Source: Pseudomonadota bacterium (GTDB taxonomy: Bacteria; Desulfobacterota; Syntrophorhabdia; Syntrophorhabdales; Syntrophorhabdaceae). Taken from it: a stretch of DNA of 64,000 nucleotides. The position numbers were made by a program, and so were the translations under genes. The notes beneath the pieces were generated by a model, which searched no databases, was not told the DNA's origin, and saw only the letters and a list, made by a program, of their open reading frames with translations. Of the stretch, positions 47,422 through 56,422 are shown in pieces. Within the stretch, counting starts at the first letter, position 1. Each line of letters starts with the position of its first letter. The stretch covers positions 1 through 64,000 of the forward strand of contig JAPLKA010000090.1 of assembly GCA_026388315.1 (NCBI GenBank), in the 5' to 3' direction.

Positions 47422-47634
47422 ATGTTTGCTTTCCCGGCATTTATTGGGCTAAAAAAAATATGGTCGACCCCTAATCCGTTATGGGGTCGGCTGATTGTGA
47501 TTCTGCAGGCGTTAATGTGGTTCACTGCCAGTTTTTTGTTCTTGACTGGAGTTATTTTCGAGTTTGGCCTCGAAGGCTTTATTGGCATGGCAATTGGTGG
47601 AATTATTCTTTATTTTTGGATAAAAAGGAAGTGA
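47422..47634 (+). CDS. Small membrane protein (cassette 5)
   Basis: A 70-aa protein with two or three hydrophobic helices (LIVILQALMWFTASFLFLTG; GFIGMAIGGIILYFWI) and a short basic tail. The frame stays open upstream to 47353, where an ATT could start a longer form with a polar N-terminus (KNEDWRYNIVTIASP). No ribosome site is clear for either. No family recognised. Confidence 0.5.
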   Translation: MFAFPAFIGLKKIWSTPNPLWGRLIVILQALMWFTASFLFLTGVIFEFGLEGFIGMAIGGIILYFWIKRK

Positions 47635-47663
47635 GGCTTTTTATTACAGAAACAACTCTTTCC

Positions 47664-47701
47664 ACATAACGAGACCATGCAGCCAACTCGCTACATTCGT
47701 G
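47664..47701 (+). repeat. Truncated attC of cassette 5
   Basis: Starts ACATAAC, exactly complementary to the cassette 5 boundary GTTATGT, and has a left arm TGCAGCC and centre, but the right arm and R' are missing. Marks the broken right end of the array. Confidence 0.7.
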
Positions 47702-48010
47702 GCCGATAGGAAGATCAACAGACAATGGGTAATTCATAAAGATTGCAAGAGTAAGTTCTTATATGGTTTTATAAAACTACATTATATCTAATACCAATTC
47801 GCCGTCATTCAGTAAAGTAAAACGGGAGTGCCTTCCCTGAGCATGACTCACGGAACGACCGGGGTCGGGAGAGTGCGGAAGTGCGAGGGTATGTGTGCTC
47901 CCGCTATCAGGCAATTCGGTTAGCAATTGATGGCAAGTTGGTATGACACCAATCTTAGAGCAAGCCAAAATATGATGTTATTTTGAATACTTTTGTTGTA
48001 AACTTTATAA
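47702..48010. other. Gap between cassette array and BrnT/BrnA
   Basis: No gene. It contains a GGGGTCGGG word near 47862 and the first 37-bp direct repeat (47901-47937). Confidence 0.5.
47901..47937. repeat. 37-bp direct repeat, left copy
   Basis: Begins CCGCTATCAGGCAATT; 35 of 37 bases equal 48631-48667. The pair encloses the BrnT/BrnA genes. Confidence 0.9.
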
Positions 48011-48283
48011 ATGGAATTTGAATGGGATGAAGTCAAAGCAGGAGAAAACCTTAAGAAACATAAAGTGGGCTTTGACGAAGGCAAAACGATCTTCAATGAC
48101 CCTTTTCTGCTTACCTTTCCAGACATTGACAGTTCTGAGACGGAGGAGCGTTATGTCAACATCGGTCTGTCCTTTAGTGATCGGGTTTTGGTTTTGATTC
48201 ATACGGAAAGACATGGTAAAATACGTATAATTAGTTGCCGTAAAGCAAAGGCACGCGAAAGGAGACATTATGAAGAAGGCTGA
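48011..48283 (+). CDS. brnT: BrnT-family toxin
   Basis: A 90-aa RelE-fold ribonuclease-like toxin. It opens MEFEWDEVKAGENLKKHKVG and carries the late RHGKIRIISCRKAKARERR block with the conserved basic residues of BrnT. It overlaps the antitoxin gene by 14 bp, toxin first, the standard brnTA order. The module lies between 37-bp direct repeats in the gap between the cassette array and nuoN. Confidence 0.92.
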   Translation: MEFEWDEVKAGENLKKHKVGFDEGKTIFNDPFLLTFPDIDSSETEERYVNIGLSFSDRVLVLIHTERHGKIRIISCRKAKARERRHYEEG

Positions 48284-48575
48284 GACCGGAGAGCCAACAA
48301 CGATAGAAGACATGAGACCGGAATACGATTTTTCCACCATGAAAGGAGCAGAACGGGGCAAGTACTATGAGGCATATCGCGAGGGACATACTGTCGTAAT
48401 TCACAAAGAAGATGGTACCGATTCGGTTCAGCACTTCAAGCTCAAAGACGGAGCGATTATGCTGGAACCGGATGTAAGAAAGTACTTCCCCACTTCGGAT
48501 GCGGTCAATAAGGCTCTAAGGTTATTGATCGAAATCATTCCGGCAAAGAGGCGTGCGGCCGGTCATCAAAAATGA
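48270..48575 (+). CDS. brnA: BrnA-family antitoxin
   Basis: A 101-aa antitoxin that should bind BrnT and repress the operon. The C-terminal ribbon-helix-helix-like part (DVRKYFPTSDAVNKALRLLI) is the DNA-binding domain. AAAGGAG lies before the ATG inside brnT. Confidence 0.9.
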   Translation: MKKAETGEPTTIEDMRPEYDFSTMKGAERGKYYEAYREGHTVVIHKEDGTDSVQHFKLKDGAIMLEPDVRKYFPTSDAVNKALRLLIEIIPAKRRAAGHQK

Positions 48576-48630
48576 CATTATTGTATAATAGGATGCAGCC
48601 AATCATTAATAATAAATAATTGGGGTCGGA

Positions 48631-48667
48631 CCGCTATCAGGCAATTTGGTTAGCAATTGATGGCGAG
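48631..48667. repeat. 37-bp direct repeat, right copy
   Basis: Partner of 47901-47937, preceded by TTGGGGTCGGA and ending 15 bp from the nuoN stop codon. Confidence 0.9.
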
Positions 48668-48682
48668 ATTATTGAGCTCTGG

Positions 48683-50077
48683 CTATAGTGCGATTTTGAA
48701 GAGTTCGAGCAGGCCAAAGGGCATGATACCCATATAGAGGATAACGAACATGAGGAGATAGCAGAGCATCTTTTCAGACAGGGAAAGGTTAATCGGCACT
48801 GTTGTTGCGGCCTCTTTTGAGTAACCCATGCGGACAAGGTTGAGGTAATAGAATATTGATATGACAGTATTTACCGCACCTATAATGACGATAGTAAGGT
48901 GGCCAGACCTGAAGGCGCTGGTCAAAAGAAAAAACTTACCGGTAAAACCACCTGTGGGCGGGATACCTGCAAGGGAAAATGCAGCAACAGCCAATAGAAG
49001 CGCAAGAAGAGGCGACCTCCTTGAAAGCCCTGCAAGGTCGTTAACGGTAACATTCTCGCCTTTTTGCGAGAGCAGTATAAGCACATAAAAGCATGCAAGA
49101 TTCATGAACACGTATATCGTGATGTAGAACATTGCAGATGCACTTCCTTCCTTGCTCAGCGACAATATACCCAGCATGAGGTAACCTGCATGGGCGATCC
49201 CCGAATAGGCAAGAAGCCTCTTTATATCCTTCTGAACAAGACCGACAAGATTTCCTAAGGTCATGGAGAAGGCGGCGAGGACCATCAATATATTGACGAA
49301 TTGAACCGGCCCCGGCGATGCAAGCATTGTAATCCTTATCAACAGGGCTGTGGCTGCAACCTTCGGGATAGTGGCAATGAACGTTGTCGTGCTGTTCGAT
49401 GCGCCCTCATATATATCAGGAGCCCAAAAGTGAAACGGAAAAAGGGAGAGTTTAAAAAAGAATCCTGTGAGGGTCAGAATCAGCGCCAAAATCCCTATCG
49501 GTTTGGTCATAAACTGCGGAAAGACGGCAACAATATCAGAAAGGAATGTTGAATGGGTCATCCCGTAGATGTAACTCATCCCGAAGATCATAATGCCGGT
49601 AGAAATGGCGCCAAAAAAGAGGTACTTCATGGATGCCTCTATCTGAATCCTCGTCTGTCCCTTCCTCAATGGCACGATTACATATAAGCTGTAAGAGGAG
49701 ATTTCAAGAGATATGACAATAGAAATAAGCTCCACGGAGCTTGTAAGCATCATAAGCCCAAGTGTCGAAAAACCGAAGAACATATAGTACTCCGGCAAGT
49801 ACGCTTCTTCTATCTCCGTATTCTTGCCGAGCATCAACACCACCAGACAGAGTCCCAAGCCTATGATAATCTTGAATATCTGCGAAAAAAGGTCAATCCT
49901 GTATGCGCCCGAAAAAAGTTCCCCGTTGTTTGTAATGCTTAGAACCGTCACAATAAGTACGAGAAAAGGCAATAGCTTTGCAAACGGAACAATGCCGCTT
50001 TTCTTTTTACTTACGGAAAAGAAAAGGCAGATAACAGAAAAGAAAAAGATGCTCAATTCAGGCAGTAACAACATCAT
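48683..50077 (-). CDS. nuoN: NADH-quinone oxidoreductase subunit N
   Basis: Proton-channel subunit of complex I, 464 aa with about 14 helices. It has the antiporter core blocks LEISSYSLYVIV, the channel-lysine region near HFWAPDIYEGASN, AYSGIAHAGYLMLG and AGIPPTGGFTGKF. Last gene of the nuo operon, 9 bp after nuoM. An accessory region starts directly beyond its stop. Confidence 0.93.
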   Translation of the reverse strand: MMLLLPELSIFFFSVICLFFSVSKKKSGIVPFAKLLPFLVLIVTVLSITNNGELFSGAYRIDLFSQIFKIIIGLGLCLVVLMLGKNTEIEEAYLPEYYMFFGFSTLGLMMLTSSVELISIVISLEISSYSLYVIVPLRKGQTRIQIEASMKYLFFGAISTGIMIFGMSYIYGMTHSTFLSDIVAVFPQFMTKPIGILALILTLTGFFFKLSLFPFHFWAPDIYEGASNSTTTFIATIPKVAATALLIRITMLASPGPVQFVNILMVLAAFSMTLGNLVGLVQKDIKRLLAYSGIAHAGYLMLGILSLSKEGSASAMFYITIYVFMNLACFYVLILLSQKGENVTVNDLAGLSRRSPLLALLLAVAAFSLAGIPPTGGFTGKFFLLTSAFRSGHLTIVIIGAVNTVISIFYYLNLVRMGYSKEAATTVPINLSLSEKMLCYLLMFVILYMGIMPFGLLELFKIAL

Positions 50078-50086
50078 CCTTGCTCC

Positions 50087-51577
50087 TTAATGCAAAATTG
50101 CTTGAAGCTGGTTAAAAAGGTGCGTCAACGTCTTTTCCATAACGTACACGTAAGGCCGCGGGAAAAGACCAACCCATAAAACAAAGAGCATAAGGGGAAG
50201 CAGGTATACAACCTCTCTCGCATTCATGTCTTTGATAAAACCCTGATCTTCCCTGCCCCATATAATCTGTTTCAGTAATCTCAGCATGTAAGCTGCTGCA
50301 AGCACCGCCCCCACAACGGCAAGAAACCCTGCCAGCTTCGATTGCACAAATGTTCCGATAAGGACATAGATTTCCCCGACAAAATTATTCGTGCCGGGAA
50401 AGGCAAACGCGGATATGGAAAAGAATCCGAAAAACCCTACATAAATCGGCATTATTTTGCCAAGCCCTGCATTATCCATAATTTCACGGCTGTGTGTCCT
50501 CTCGTAGATTATGCCGACACAGAGAAAGAGCGCCCCCGTTGTGATGCCATGGTTGAGCATCTGGAGGAGTGCGCCTTCAAAACCAAATAACGTAAAAGAG
50601 AATATACCAAGGGTCACAAAACCCATGTGGGCAACGCTCGAATAGGCAATAAGCTTCTTCATATCGGTCTGACTCAGGCATACAAAGCCGCCATAAATGA
50701 TCCCGATTATGGAAAGCGCTACCATATACGGTGCAAAATAGAGACTCGCCTTGGGTACAATGGGAAGACAAAACCTCATAAAACCGTATGCACCCATCTT
50801 TAAGAGCACGCTTGCAAGGAAAACGCTTCCTGCTGTCGGAGCCTCAGTGTGTGCAGCCGGCAACCATGTGTGAAAGGGAAACATGGGTACCTTAATGGCA
50901 AAGGCAATGGCAAAGGCAAGGAACACCCAGACCTGGAAGGAAAAGCTGTAATCCCTGAACATTGCCTCAGGTATATTAAAGGTTCCGTTTGCAAGATAAA
51001 TCGCAATAATGGCAACCAGAAGGAAAACGCTCCCGAAAAGTGTGTATATGAAGAACTTAATAGAGGCATAATCCTTTTTCGGCCCTCCCCAGACCGCAAT
51101 AAGCAGGTACATGGGGATAAGCATGGCCTCCCAGAAGATATAGAAGAGGATAAAATCGAGGGAGCAGAATACCCCGATCATTGCCGTCTCCATAACGAGT
51201 ATACAGAACATGAACTCTTTTACCCGGTCTTTGATAGCTGTCCAGGAACAGAGCACACAAATGGGCGTGAAGAGAGTGGTTAAAAGTATCAGAAAGATGG
51301 TGATGCCATCTACTCCGAGGATATAATTAATATTATAGATGGGTATCCAGGATATGAATTCTCCGAACTGAAAGAGGTGTGTTTCAGGGTTGAAGTTGGC
51401 GTAAAGGAAAATCGACACGAGAAAAGTAACGATGCCTGAAGCAAACGCAGTAATTTTAATTACTTTTTCATTATTCATGAGGAGGACCAGGATCGCACCG
51501 ATTAAGGGGAGAAAGATGGTCGCTGAAAGAATAGGAAAATTAAGTTGATTCATCAAAAGATATTGTTCCATAACCAT
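50087..51577 (-). CDS. nuoM: NADH-quinone oxidoreductase subunit M
   Basis: Proton-channel subunit, 496 aa. The typical NuoM blocks ILGVDGITIFLILLTTLFTP, FWEAMLIPMYLLIAVWGG, FPFHTWLPAAHTEAPTAGS and IAYSSVAHMGFVTLG are present. Two to three adjacent Met codons allow slightly different starts. 10 bp separate it from the upstream antiporter-like gene. Confidence 0.95.
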   Translation of the reverse strand: MVMEQYLLMNQLNFPILSATIFLPLIGAILVLLMNNEKVIKITAFASGIVTFLVSIFLYANFNPETHLFQFGEFISWIPIYNINYILGVDGITIFLILLTTLFTPICVLCSWTAIKDRVKEFMFCILVMETAMIGVFCSLDFILFYIFWEAMLIPMYLLIAVWGGPKKDYASIKFFIYTLFGSVFLLVAIIAIYLANGTFNIPEAMFRDYSFSFQVWVFLAFAIAFAIKVPMFPFHTWLPAAHTEAPTAGSVFLASVLLKMGAYGFMRFCLPIVPKASLYFAPYMVALSIIGIIYGGFVCLSQTDMKKLIAYSSVAHMGFVTLGIFSFTLFGFEGALLQMLNHGITTGALFLCVGIIYERTHSREIMDNAGLGKIMPIYVGFFGFFSISAFAFPGTNNFVGEIYVLIGTFVQSKLAGFLAVVGAVLAAAYMLRLLKQIIWGREDQGFIKDMNAREVVYLLPLMLFVLWVGLFPRPYVYVMEKTLTHLFNQLQAILH

Positions 51578-51587
51578 ACTAAACCTT

Positions 51588-53354
51588 TCACATACCTCGT
51601 ATTAGTAGCCACACAATCAGGACGATGAACAATACGGCAAATCCCATGTACGCCTGTATCTTCCCTGTCTGCAATTTTTTTACGACCCCGCCGAACCCCC
51701 TGACGCCAAGGGCGCTTCCGTCAACCACGCCGTCGATTACCTTTCTGTCAAAACCGTAGGATATGTCCGCATTTTTGAAAAGCGCCCGCAGTCCGCATGT
51801 CCTGTATAGCTCACCCCAGAATGTATCCACCGGACTTATCGCCTTATTGTCGACCCACATGAAAATTGTCCCGCCTTTACGGTAAAACCAGTCTACATCA
51901 AGGTTCATCTTATCCTCAGGCGCCAGCTTCTTTACAAGTAGAAAGAAGACAAGGCCGGTAAAGGAGAGTATCTGGAGCATCTCGGAAAGATGGGGCATAG
52001 TATAGGGATGATACTCAACACTGAACGGCAGCAGGTCGTAAAGCGCCTTGGGATATACGCCTATAATAAAGCATAGGGCGGACGTGAGGCCCATAGCCCA
52101 GAGCATGTTTTTCGGAGGTTCGGCTGCTTTTATCGGCGCTTCTTCTTTGCCGAAGAATGCAAAATATGTGACCTTCAGACCCACAGACAGGAATGTACCT
52201 ATGCCGGCAAGGTTCATAAGCAGCACCAAGATAATCCTGCCCTGTTCATGCGCCGAGGCAACGATCATCGATTTGCTCACAAAACCGGAAAACAGCGGGA
52301 AGCCGGAGATGGAAATAGCGCCCACAATGTAGAAGATCATCGTGAGCGGCATATATTTATAAAGACCGCCAAGTTTCGACAGTTTAGCTGTGCCCGTCAT
52401 ATAGAGCACGGCGCCTGCGCCCATAAACAGGAGAGCCTTGTACAGGATATGCGCAAAGGCGTGCGCGCATGCCCCGTTTAGGGCAAGTTCCGTGCCTATG
52501 CCTACCCCTGCTACCATGTAGCCCACCTGACTGACGATATGGTACGCGAGCACCCTTCTCATATCGTTCTCAATGACAGCGTAAAAGACGCCATAGACTG
52601 TCATGGCAGTGCCGAGTATCGCAAGGACCTCGAAACCGGGGAAACCCCTCGCGAGCACATATACCGCAGTCTTTGTGGTAAAGGCGCACATGAACACCGC
52701 GCCTTCAACGGTTGCCTCAGGATATGCGTCGGGCAGCCAGGCATGCAGCGGTATTACTGCAGCATTGAGCGAAAAGCCCGCCAGTATCAGGTATTCTTCA
52801 AGACCGGCACCGCCCTGCGATACCCTGTCAAACAAGAGATTGCCTGTCTTGAAATAGTAGAGCATCATGCCAGTGAAAAACAAAAGGCCGCCGAACACGT
52901 GGACGAGCAGGTAGCGGTAGCCTGCATCTGTGGATTTTTGCTTTTTGCGGTACCAGATAAGGAATACGGAGGAAAAGGCCATTATCTCCCAGAAGATGAA
53001 TAAGGTCAGGTAATCCCCTGCGAAGATCGCACCGAGGGAGCTGCCCACATAAAAACTGCCTGCAATGTGGTGACCATCTTCTTTGACATGGAGTGCATAA
53101 AGGGCGCCCAGAAATGCCATAATCACAAAAACCCAGGCAAAGACAAGGGACAGCTTATCCACCCTGCCGAAGATCAGCGTTGTGTTTAAAAACCGGAAGC
53201 TGCCATAAACACCCTCCTGCATCAGGGCAACGTCAATGATCGAGAGGACAGGGATGAGCAGGATAAAGAAGCGCTTTGCCTTTTCGTGCTTGATAAAAGG
53301 CAGGAGCAGGCTCCCTATAAAATAAAAGACAGCAGGATGCAGCCACCTATCCAT
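51588..53354 (-). CDS. Mrp/NuoL-like proton-conducting antiporter subunit (second)
   Basis: A 588-aa membrane protein of the antiporter family. It has FIFWEIMAFSSVFLIWY, PLHAWLPDAYPEATVEGA, RRVLAYHIVSQVGYMVAG and a long C-terminal extension with a last helix, as in NuoL or MnhA/D. The start at 53354 (GAGGATTTCT upstream) overlaps the small membrane gene by 8 bp. Complex I normally has one each of L, M and N; here this protein and its relative at 53669 share the L position. It could add a pumping unit. Confidence 0.85.
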   Translation of the reverse strand: MDRWLHPAVFYFIGSLLLPFIKHEKAKRFFILLIPVLSIIDVALMQEGVYGSFRFLNTTLIFGRVDKLSLVFAWVFVIMAFLGALYALHVKEDGHHIAGSFYVGSSLGAIFAGDYLTLFIFWEIMAFSSVFLIWYRKKQKSTDAGYRYLLVHVFGGLLFFTGMMLYYFKTGNLLFDRVSQGGAGLEEYLILAGFSLNAAVIPLHAWLPDAYPEATVEGAVFMCAFTTKTAVYVLARGFPGFEVLAILGTAMTVYGVFYAVIENDMRRVLAYHIVSQVGYMVAGVGIGTELALNGACAHAFAHILYKALLFMGAGAVLYMTGTAKLSKLGGLYKYMPLTMIFYIVGAISISGFPLFSGFVSKSMIVASAHEQGRIILVLLMNLAGIGTFLSVGLKVTYFAFFGKEEAPIKAAEPPKNMLWAMGLTSALCFIIGVYPKALYDLLPFSVEYHPYTMPHLSEMLQILSFTGLVFFLLVKKLAPEDKMNLDVDWFYRKGGTIFMWVDNKAISPVDTFWGELYRTCGLRALFKNADISYGFDRKVIDGVVDGSALGVRGFGGVVKKLQTGKIQAYMGFAVLFIVLIVWLLIRGM

Positions 53355-53598
53355 AGAAATCCTCGTCTTTTGAGAGGAATGCATGGGCTATGCCCTTTGC
53401 AACCTTGATGAGCAAAAAGCAACCGATGATGCCGAATATCGTCCAGAACGCCGGTATATTATCCACAAAATAATGGCCGTGTTTCCCAAGATGGATAAGG
53501 ACGTCGAATACCACAAGGACAATGAGGTAGACAATCAACGCTTTCTTAAGCGTGCCTATGTTTTTTCGCAAAAGCTCAATATATTTCAATACATTCAT
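53347..53598 (-). CDS. Small two-helix membrane protein in the nuo operon
   Basis: An 83-aa protein with two hydrophobic helices (ALIVYLIVLVVFDVLIHLG; IPAFWTIFGIIGCFLLIKV) and a charged tail ending KDEDFYG. The ATG at 53598 follows GGAGTG. It sits between the two extra antiporter-like genes and overlaps one of them. Probably an accessory subunit that helps dock the additional antiporter module; not a known core Nuo subunit. Confidence 0.7.
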   Translation of the reverse strand: MNVLKYIELLRKNIGTLKKALIVYLIVLVVFDVLIHLGKHGHYFVDNIPAFWTIFGIIGCFLLIKVAKGIAHAFLSKDEDFYG

Positions 53599-53633
53599 AC
53601 TAAACACTCCATAACGATGTGGTTATGAATTAA

Positions 53634-53661
53634 ACTCAAAACTTGAATCTCAAAACTCGAA
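53634..53661. repeat. Degenerate heptamer repeat (ACTCAAA)
   Basis: ACTCAAA, ACTTGAA, TCTCAAA, ACTCGAA in 7-bp register, in the only sizeable gap among the downstream nuo genes. Confidence 0.75.
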
Positions 53662-53668
53662 ACTGTTT

Positions 53669-55141
53669 TCATGGCAGCATCCTCCCCACAAGACCGACAA
53701 AAAAGTCGGGGAATAACCCCAGCGCAACAGATATGCTTGCAGCAATAACTATAGGGACAACCATCGTAGCCGGCGCTTCCTTGATATCGCTTCTGCTCCA
53801 CCCGGATTTTCTCCCCTGAAAAAATGCCTTGATGGTAATGGGTGCAAAATATCCGGCATTCAGTATTGTACTCACCATAAGAATAATCACGATAGGGATG
53901 TTATGAATCTCCATTGCGCCATTGAGGAGATACCACTTCGATACAAACCCGGCCACAGGGGGAACCCCGATCATGCTCAGGGATGCTATGGCAAATGCGC
54001 CCATGGTAAAGGGCATGGCATATCCTATGCCTTCCATGTCGCTTATCTTCTTTTTGTGGGTAGCCACATATATGGCGCCGGCGCAGAAAAAGAGTGTTAT
54101 TTTGCTGAAACCGTGATTGGCGATGTGAATAATGCCACCCGTGATGCCTGATACATCGAGGAGGGCAACGCCGAGTATAACATACGAAAGCTGGCTTACC
54201 GTTGAATATGCAAGTCGCGCTTTCAGATCGTCCTTTGTAAGGGCAATTACAGAGGCAGTAAGGATGGTAAAGGAGACAAGATAAGCGGTATACAAACCAA
54301 GGTTCGAATCCTGGAGTAACTCCACACCAAAAACGGAAAGCATAACCCTGCATATACAGAATACGCCTGCCTTTACGACGGCAACGGCATGGAGCAAGGC
54401 GCTGACGGGTGTCGGGGCCACCATGGCCGAAGGGAGCCAGTTATGGAGCGGCATTATTGCCGCCTTGGCAAAACCAAAGATAAAGAGCCCGTATGTAACT
54501 GCAACCCAGATGCGATCCGTTTCTTTTCTGAAAATACCCGAAACGATGTCATCTGAAAAGTCGAGTGTTCCCGTAAGAACATACGTGAGGATTACAGCAG
54601 GCAAAAGCAATCCCTTCGATGTGCCCATCAGGTAGATGATGTATTTCTTGGCGCCTGCATAGCCTTCCTCGTCCTGATGGTGTGCAACCAGAGGATAGGT
54701 GAATATTGTAATGATTTCGTAGAACATATAGAGCGAAAACAGGCTTCCGGAAAACGAAACCCCCTGTGCGCCAAGTATTGCAATGGCAAAACAGGTATAA
54801 TACCTTGTTTGCGCATGCTCATCCAGAGCCCGCATATAGCCGATATTGTAAAAAGTGGCGAATATCCATAAGAATGAGGATATGATGCCAAAAACAAGGG
54901 AGAGTCCATCCACCCTGAAGTTCAGGGAAATCCCCGGTGCAATAGTTGATAATGTATAAACAATCTTCTGGCCGCACCATATATCAGGCACCATGCTTGC
55001 CACCGAGATAAATGTGAGAACCGAACCGGCGACAGACCAGAACTCCCTCACATTCGGCCTTTTTCTTGAAAGGAAGATAAGGATAGTGGTAATCAGAACA
55101 ATAAGAATAGGAATAAGGGGTCGCGCGCTTTCAATGATCAT
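53669..55141 (-). CDS. MnhD/NuoL-like antiporter subunit (first)
   Basis: A 490-aa protein with about 14 helices. It has YMFYEIITIFTYPLVAHHQD, PLHNWLPSAMVAPTPVSALL, LKARLAYSTVSQLSYVILG and GVPPVAGFVSKWYLLNG. The sequence lies closer to Mrp D subunits or hydrogenase antiporter subunits than to classical NuoL, and lacks NuoL's long C-terminal lateral helix. It follows nuoK by 3 bp, so it occupies the NuoL position in the operon. Confidence 0.85.
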   Translation of the reverse strand: MIIESARPLIPILIVLITTILIFLSRKRPNVREFWSVAGSVLTFISVASMVPDIWCGQKIVYTLSTIAPGISLNFRVDGLSLVFGIISSFLWIFATFYNIGYMRALDEHAQTRYYTCFAIAILGAQGVSFSGSLFSLYMFYEIITIFTYPLVAHHQDEEGYAGAKKYIIYLMGTSKGLLLPAVILTYVLTGTLDFSDDIVSGIFRKETDRIWVAVTYGLFIFGFAKAAIMPLHNWLPSAMVAPTPVSALLHAVAVVKAGVFCICRVMLSVFGVELLQDSNLGLYTAYLVSFTILTASVIALTKDDLKARLAYSTVSQLSYVILGVALLDVSGITGGIIHIANHGFSKITLFFCAGAIYVATHKKKISDMEGIGYAMPFTMGAFAIASLSMIGVPPVAGFVSKWYLLNGAMEIHNIPIVIILMVSTILNAGYFAPITIKAFFQGRKSGWSRSDIKEAPATMVVPIVIAASISVALGLFPDFFVGLVGRMLP

Positions 55142-55144
55142 AAA

Positions 55145-55471
55145 CTAATCCTTCATCTCTTTTAATTCCTGGCCTTCAATGTGCCTGAATTTTTTGAAGA
55201 TTAAAATGATAATGGCCAATGCAATGGCTGCCTCGGCAGCGGCAATCCCCATGATAAAAAGCGTAAAGGACAAACCGTACGCATTGTCAGGAGATGTAAA
55301 TCTGTTAAAGGCCACAAAATTGAGGCCGGCGCCGTTCATTATGAGCTCCATGGATATGAGCATGCCGATAAGGGTTCTTCTGTAAAGAAGACCCAGGATA
55401 CCGCAGCACAGCAAAAAAAGGCCAAGGAACAGATAAATATAGAGATTGTTGTACATAAGGGTCCCCGTCAT
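55145..55471 (-). CDS. nuoK: NADH-quinone oxidoreductase subunit K
   Basis: A 108-aa membrane subunit with three helices. The conserved glutamates lie in LISMELIMNGAGLNFVAF and GIAAAEAAIALAIIILIF. The 4-bp overlap with nuoJ indicates coupling. Confidence 0.95.
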   Translation of the reverse strand: MTGTLMYNNLYIYLFLGLFLLCCGILGLLYRRTLIGMLISMELIMNGAGLNFVAFNRFTSPDNAYGLSFTLFIMGIAAAEAAIALAIIILIFKKFRHIEGQELKEMKD

Positions 55472-55977
55472 TTCCCCCCCTTCGAAAAAAGCGCAAGCAT
55501 TATTGCCCCGACAATGCTCACAACGATGAGCAGAGAAATCAGTTCGAAGGGGAGAGTAAGCTTGTCAAAGAGCGCCCTGCCTATGTCTTCTGTTGAAATA
55601 GTGAATGTCTTTGCCTTTGTATCCATCCACGGTGCATGCATAATAACCTTAAACAGGATGGCAAAAGAAAACAGGGAAACCACAAAAGAAGCAACAAATT
55701 TTGCGATTGTGGTCCATTCCTTGGGCCTCTTGTAAAGGGGACCGGCAAGCATGATTGCAAAGGCGATAAGGATCGATATGGCTCCCACATATATCAGAAT
55801 CTGCATCATTGCCAGAAACGGGGCATTAAGATAAACATACAGGCCTGCAATCCCGAACATGGTTGCAACAAGACCAACCATAGCGTATATGATCGAGCCA
55901 GAAAGTACGGTTACCAGCGCACTCATCATCGTCACAAACATAACCAGAAGGAATATAGACTCAGCAAAGTTCATCAT
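55468..55977 (-). CDS. nuoJ: NADH-quinone oxidoreductase subunit J
   Basis: A 169-aa membrane subunit with five helices. The pi-bulge helix region IYAMVGLVATMFGIAGLYVY and IYVGAISILIAFAIMLAG are typical. It follows the SxtJ-like gene by 15 bp, so nuo transcription appears to continue through the inserted trio. Confidence 0.93.
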   Translation of the reverse strand: MMNFAESIFLLVMFVTMMSALVTVLSGSIIYAMVGLVATMFGIAGLYVYLNAPFLAMMQILIYVGAISILIAFAIMLAGPLYKRPKEWTTIAKFVASFVVSLFSFAILFKVIMHAPWMDTKAKTFTISTEDIGRALFDKLTLPFELISLLIVVSIVGAIMLALFSKGGK

Positions 55978-55992
55978 GACCTCATAAAATCC

Positions 55993-56376
55993 TTACCATG
56001 GGTTTTCAAAATCCTTTGATCCATATACATAATCTCTCGCACACCAGTACGTTGTCCCGGCGGCATCCTGACGTTTAAGTGAAAAAAAATCTCCATGAAA
56101 TAAACGGTAGAAAAATGCAATAGGTGTTAAAAACACAAAATAAATCACTGAGAGCACTACCCGTGTGCTTATACCGCCCAGAACTCCGGAAAACTTCAGC
56201 CATATATTGGCAATACGGATCGAAAGCGCCCTCAAAAAAATTCCAATGAAAAGAAGGCATAAAGCTAAGTAAAGCAATATGTTGAGTTTGAAAAACAGAC
56301 CGAGGGCGATGGAGACAAAAGCCAGTACGGCAATTGTTTCCAATGCATTCTGTTCGGGACTCTTTTCTTTACGCAT
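55993..56376 (-). CDS. SxtJ-like small membrane protein
   Basis: A 127-aa protein with three hydrophobic segments and a C-terminus ending WCARDYVYGSKDFENPW. The SxtJ family is a companion of carbamoyltransferases in many genomes. It is the third gene of the carbamoyltransferase-DUF5989-SxtJ trio that interrupts nuo between nuoI and nuoJ. Function unknown. Confidence 0.75.
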   Translation of the reverse strand: MRKEKSPEQNALETIAVLAFVSIALGLFFKLNILLYLALCLLFIGIFLRALSIRIANIWLKFSGVLGGISTRVVLSVIYFVFLTPIAFFYRLFHGDFFSLKRQDAAGTTYWCARDYVYGSKDFENPW

Positions 56377-56422
56377 GACCGATCAAAACCTCCGTATCTC
56401 CGCAGTTACCATTCCTAAAATT

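Larger units (their letters stand above)
44495..47701 (+). mobile_element. Integron cassette array without integrase (CALIN), five cassettes
   Basis: Five genes or gene pairs in one orientation, each followed by an attC-like site. The 5' boundary of a cassette is complementary to the R'' of its own attC: GTTAGCC with GGCTAAC (cassette 1), GTTCGGTG with CACCGAAC (2), GTTATAGG with CCTATAAC (3), GTTATGT with ACATAAC (5); cassette 4 matches over five bases only. The last attC is cut at about 47701. No integron integrase lies in the window. Confidence 0.9.

Noticed and set aside
44495-47701. Integron integrase gene
   Set aside because: Looked for at both ends of the array; the flanking genes are a small basic protein and BrnT/BrnA, not intI.
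50849-51283. 144-codon plus-strand frame inside nuoM, and similar antisense frames at 52539 and 55636
   Set aside because: Shadows of membrane-protein genes; Lys/Glu/His-rich reverse translations of hydrophobic codons.
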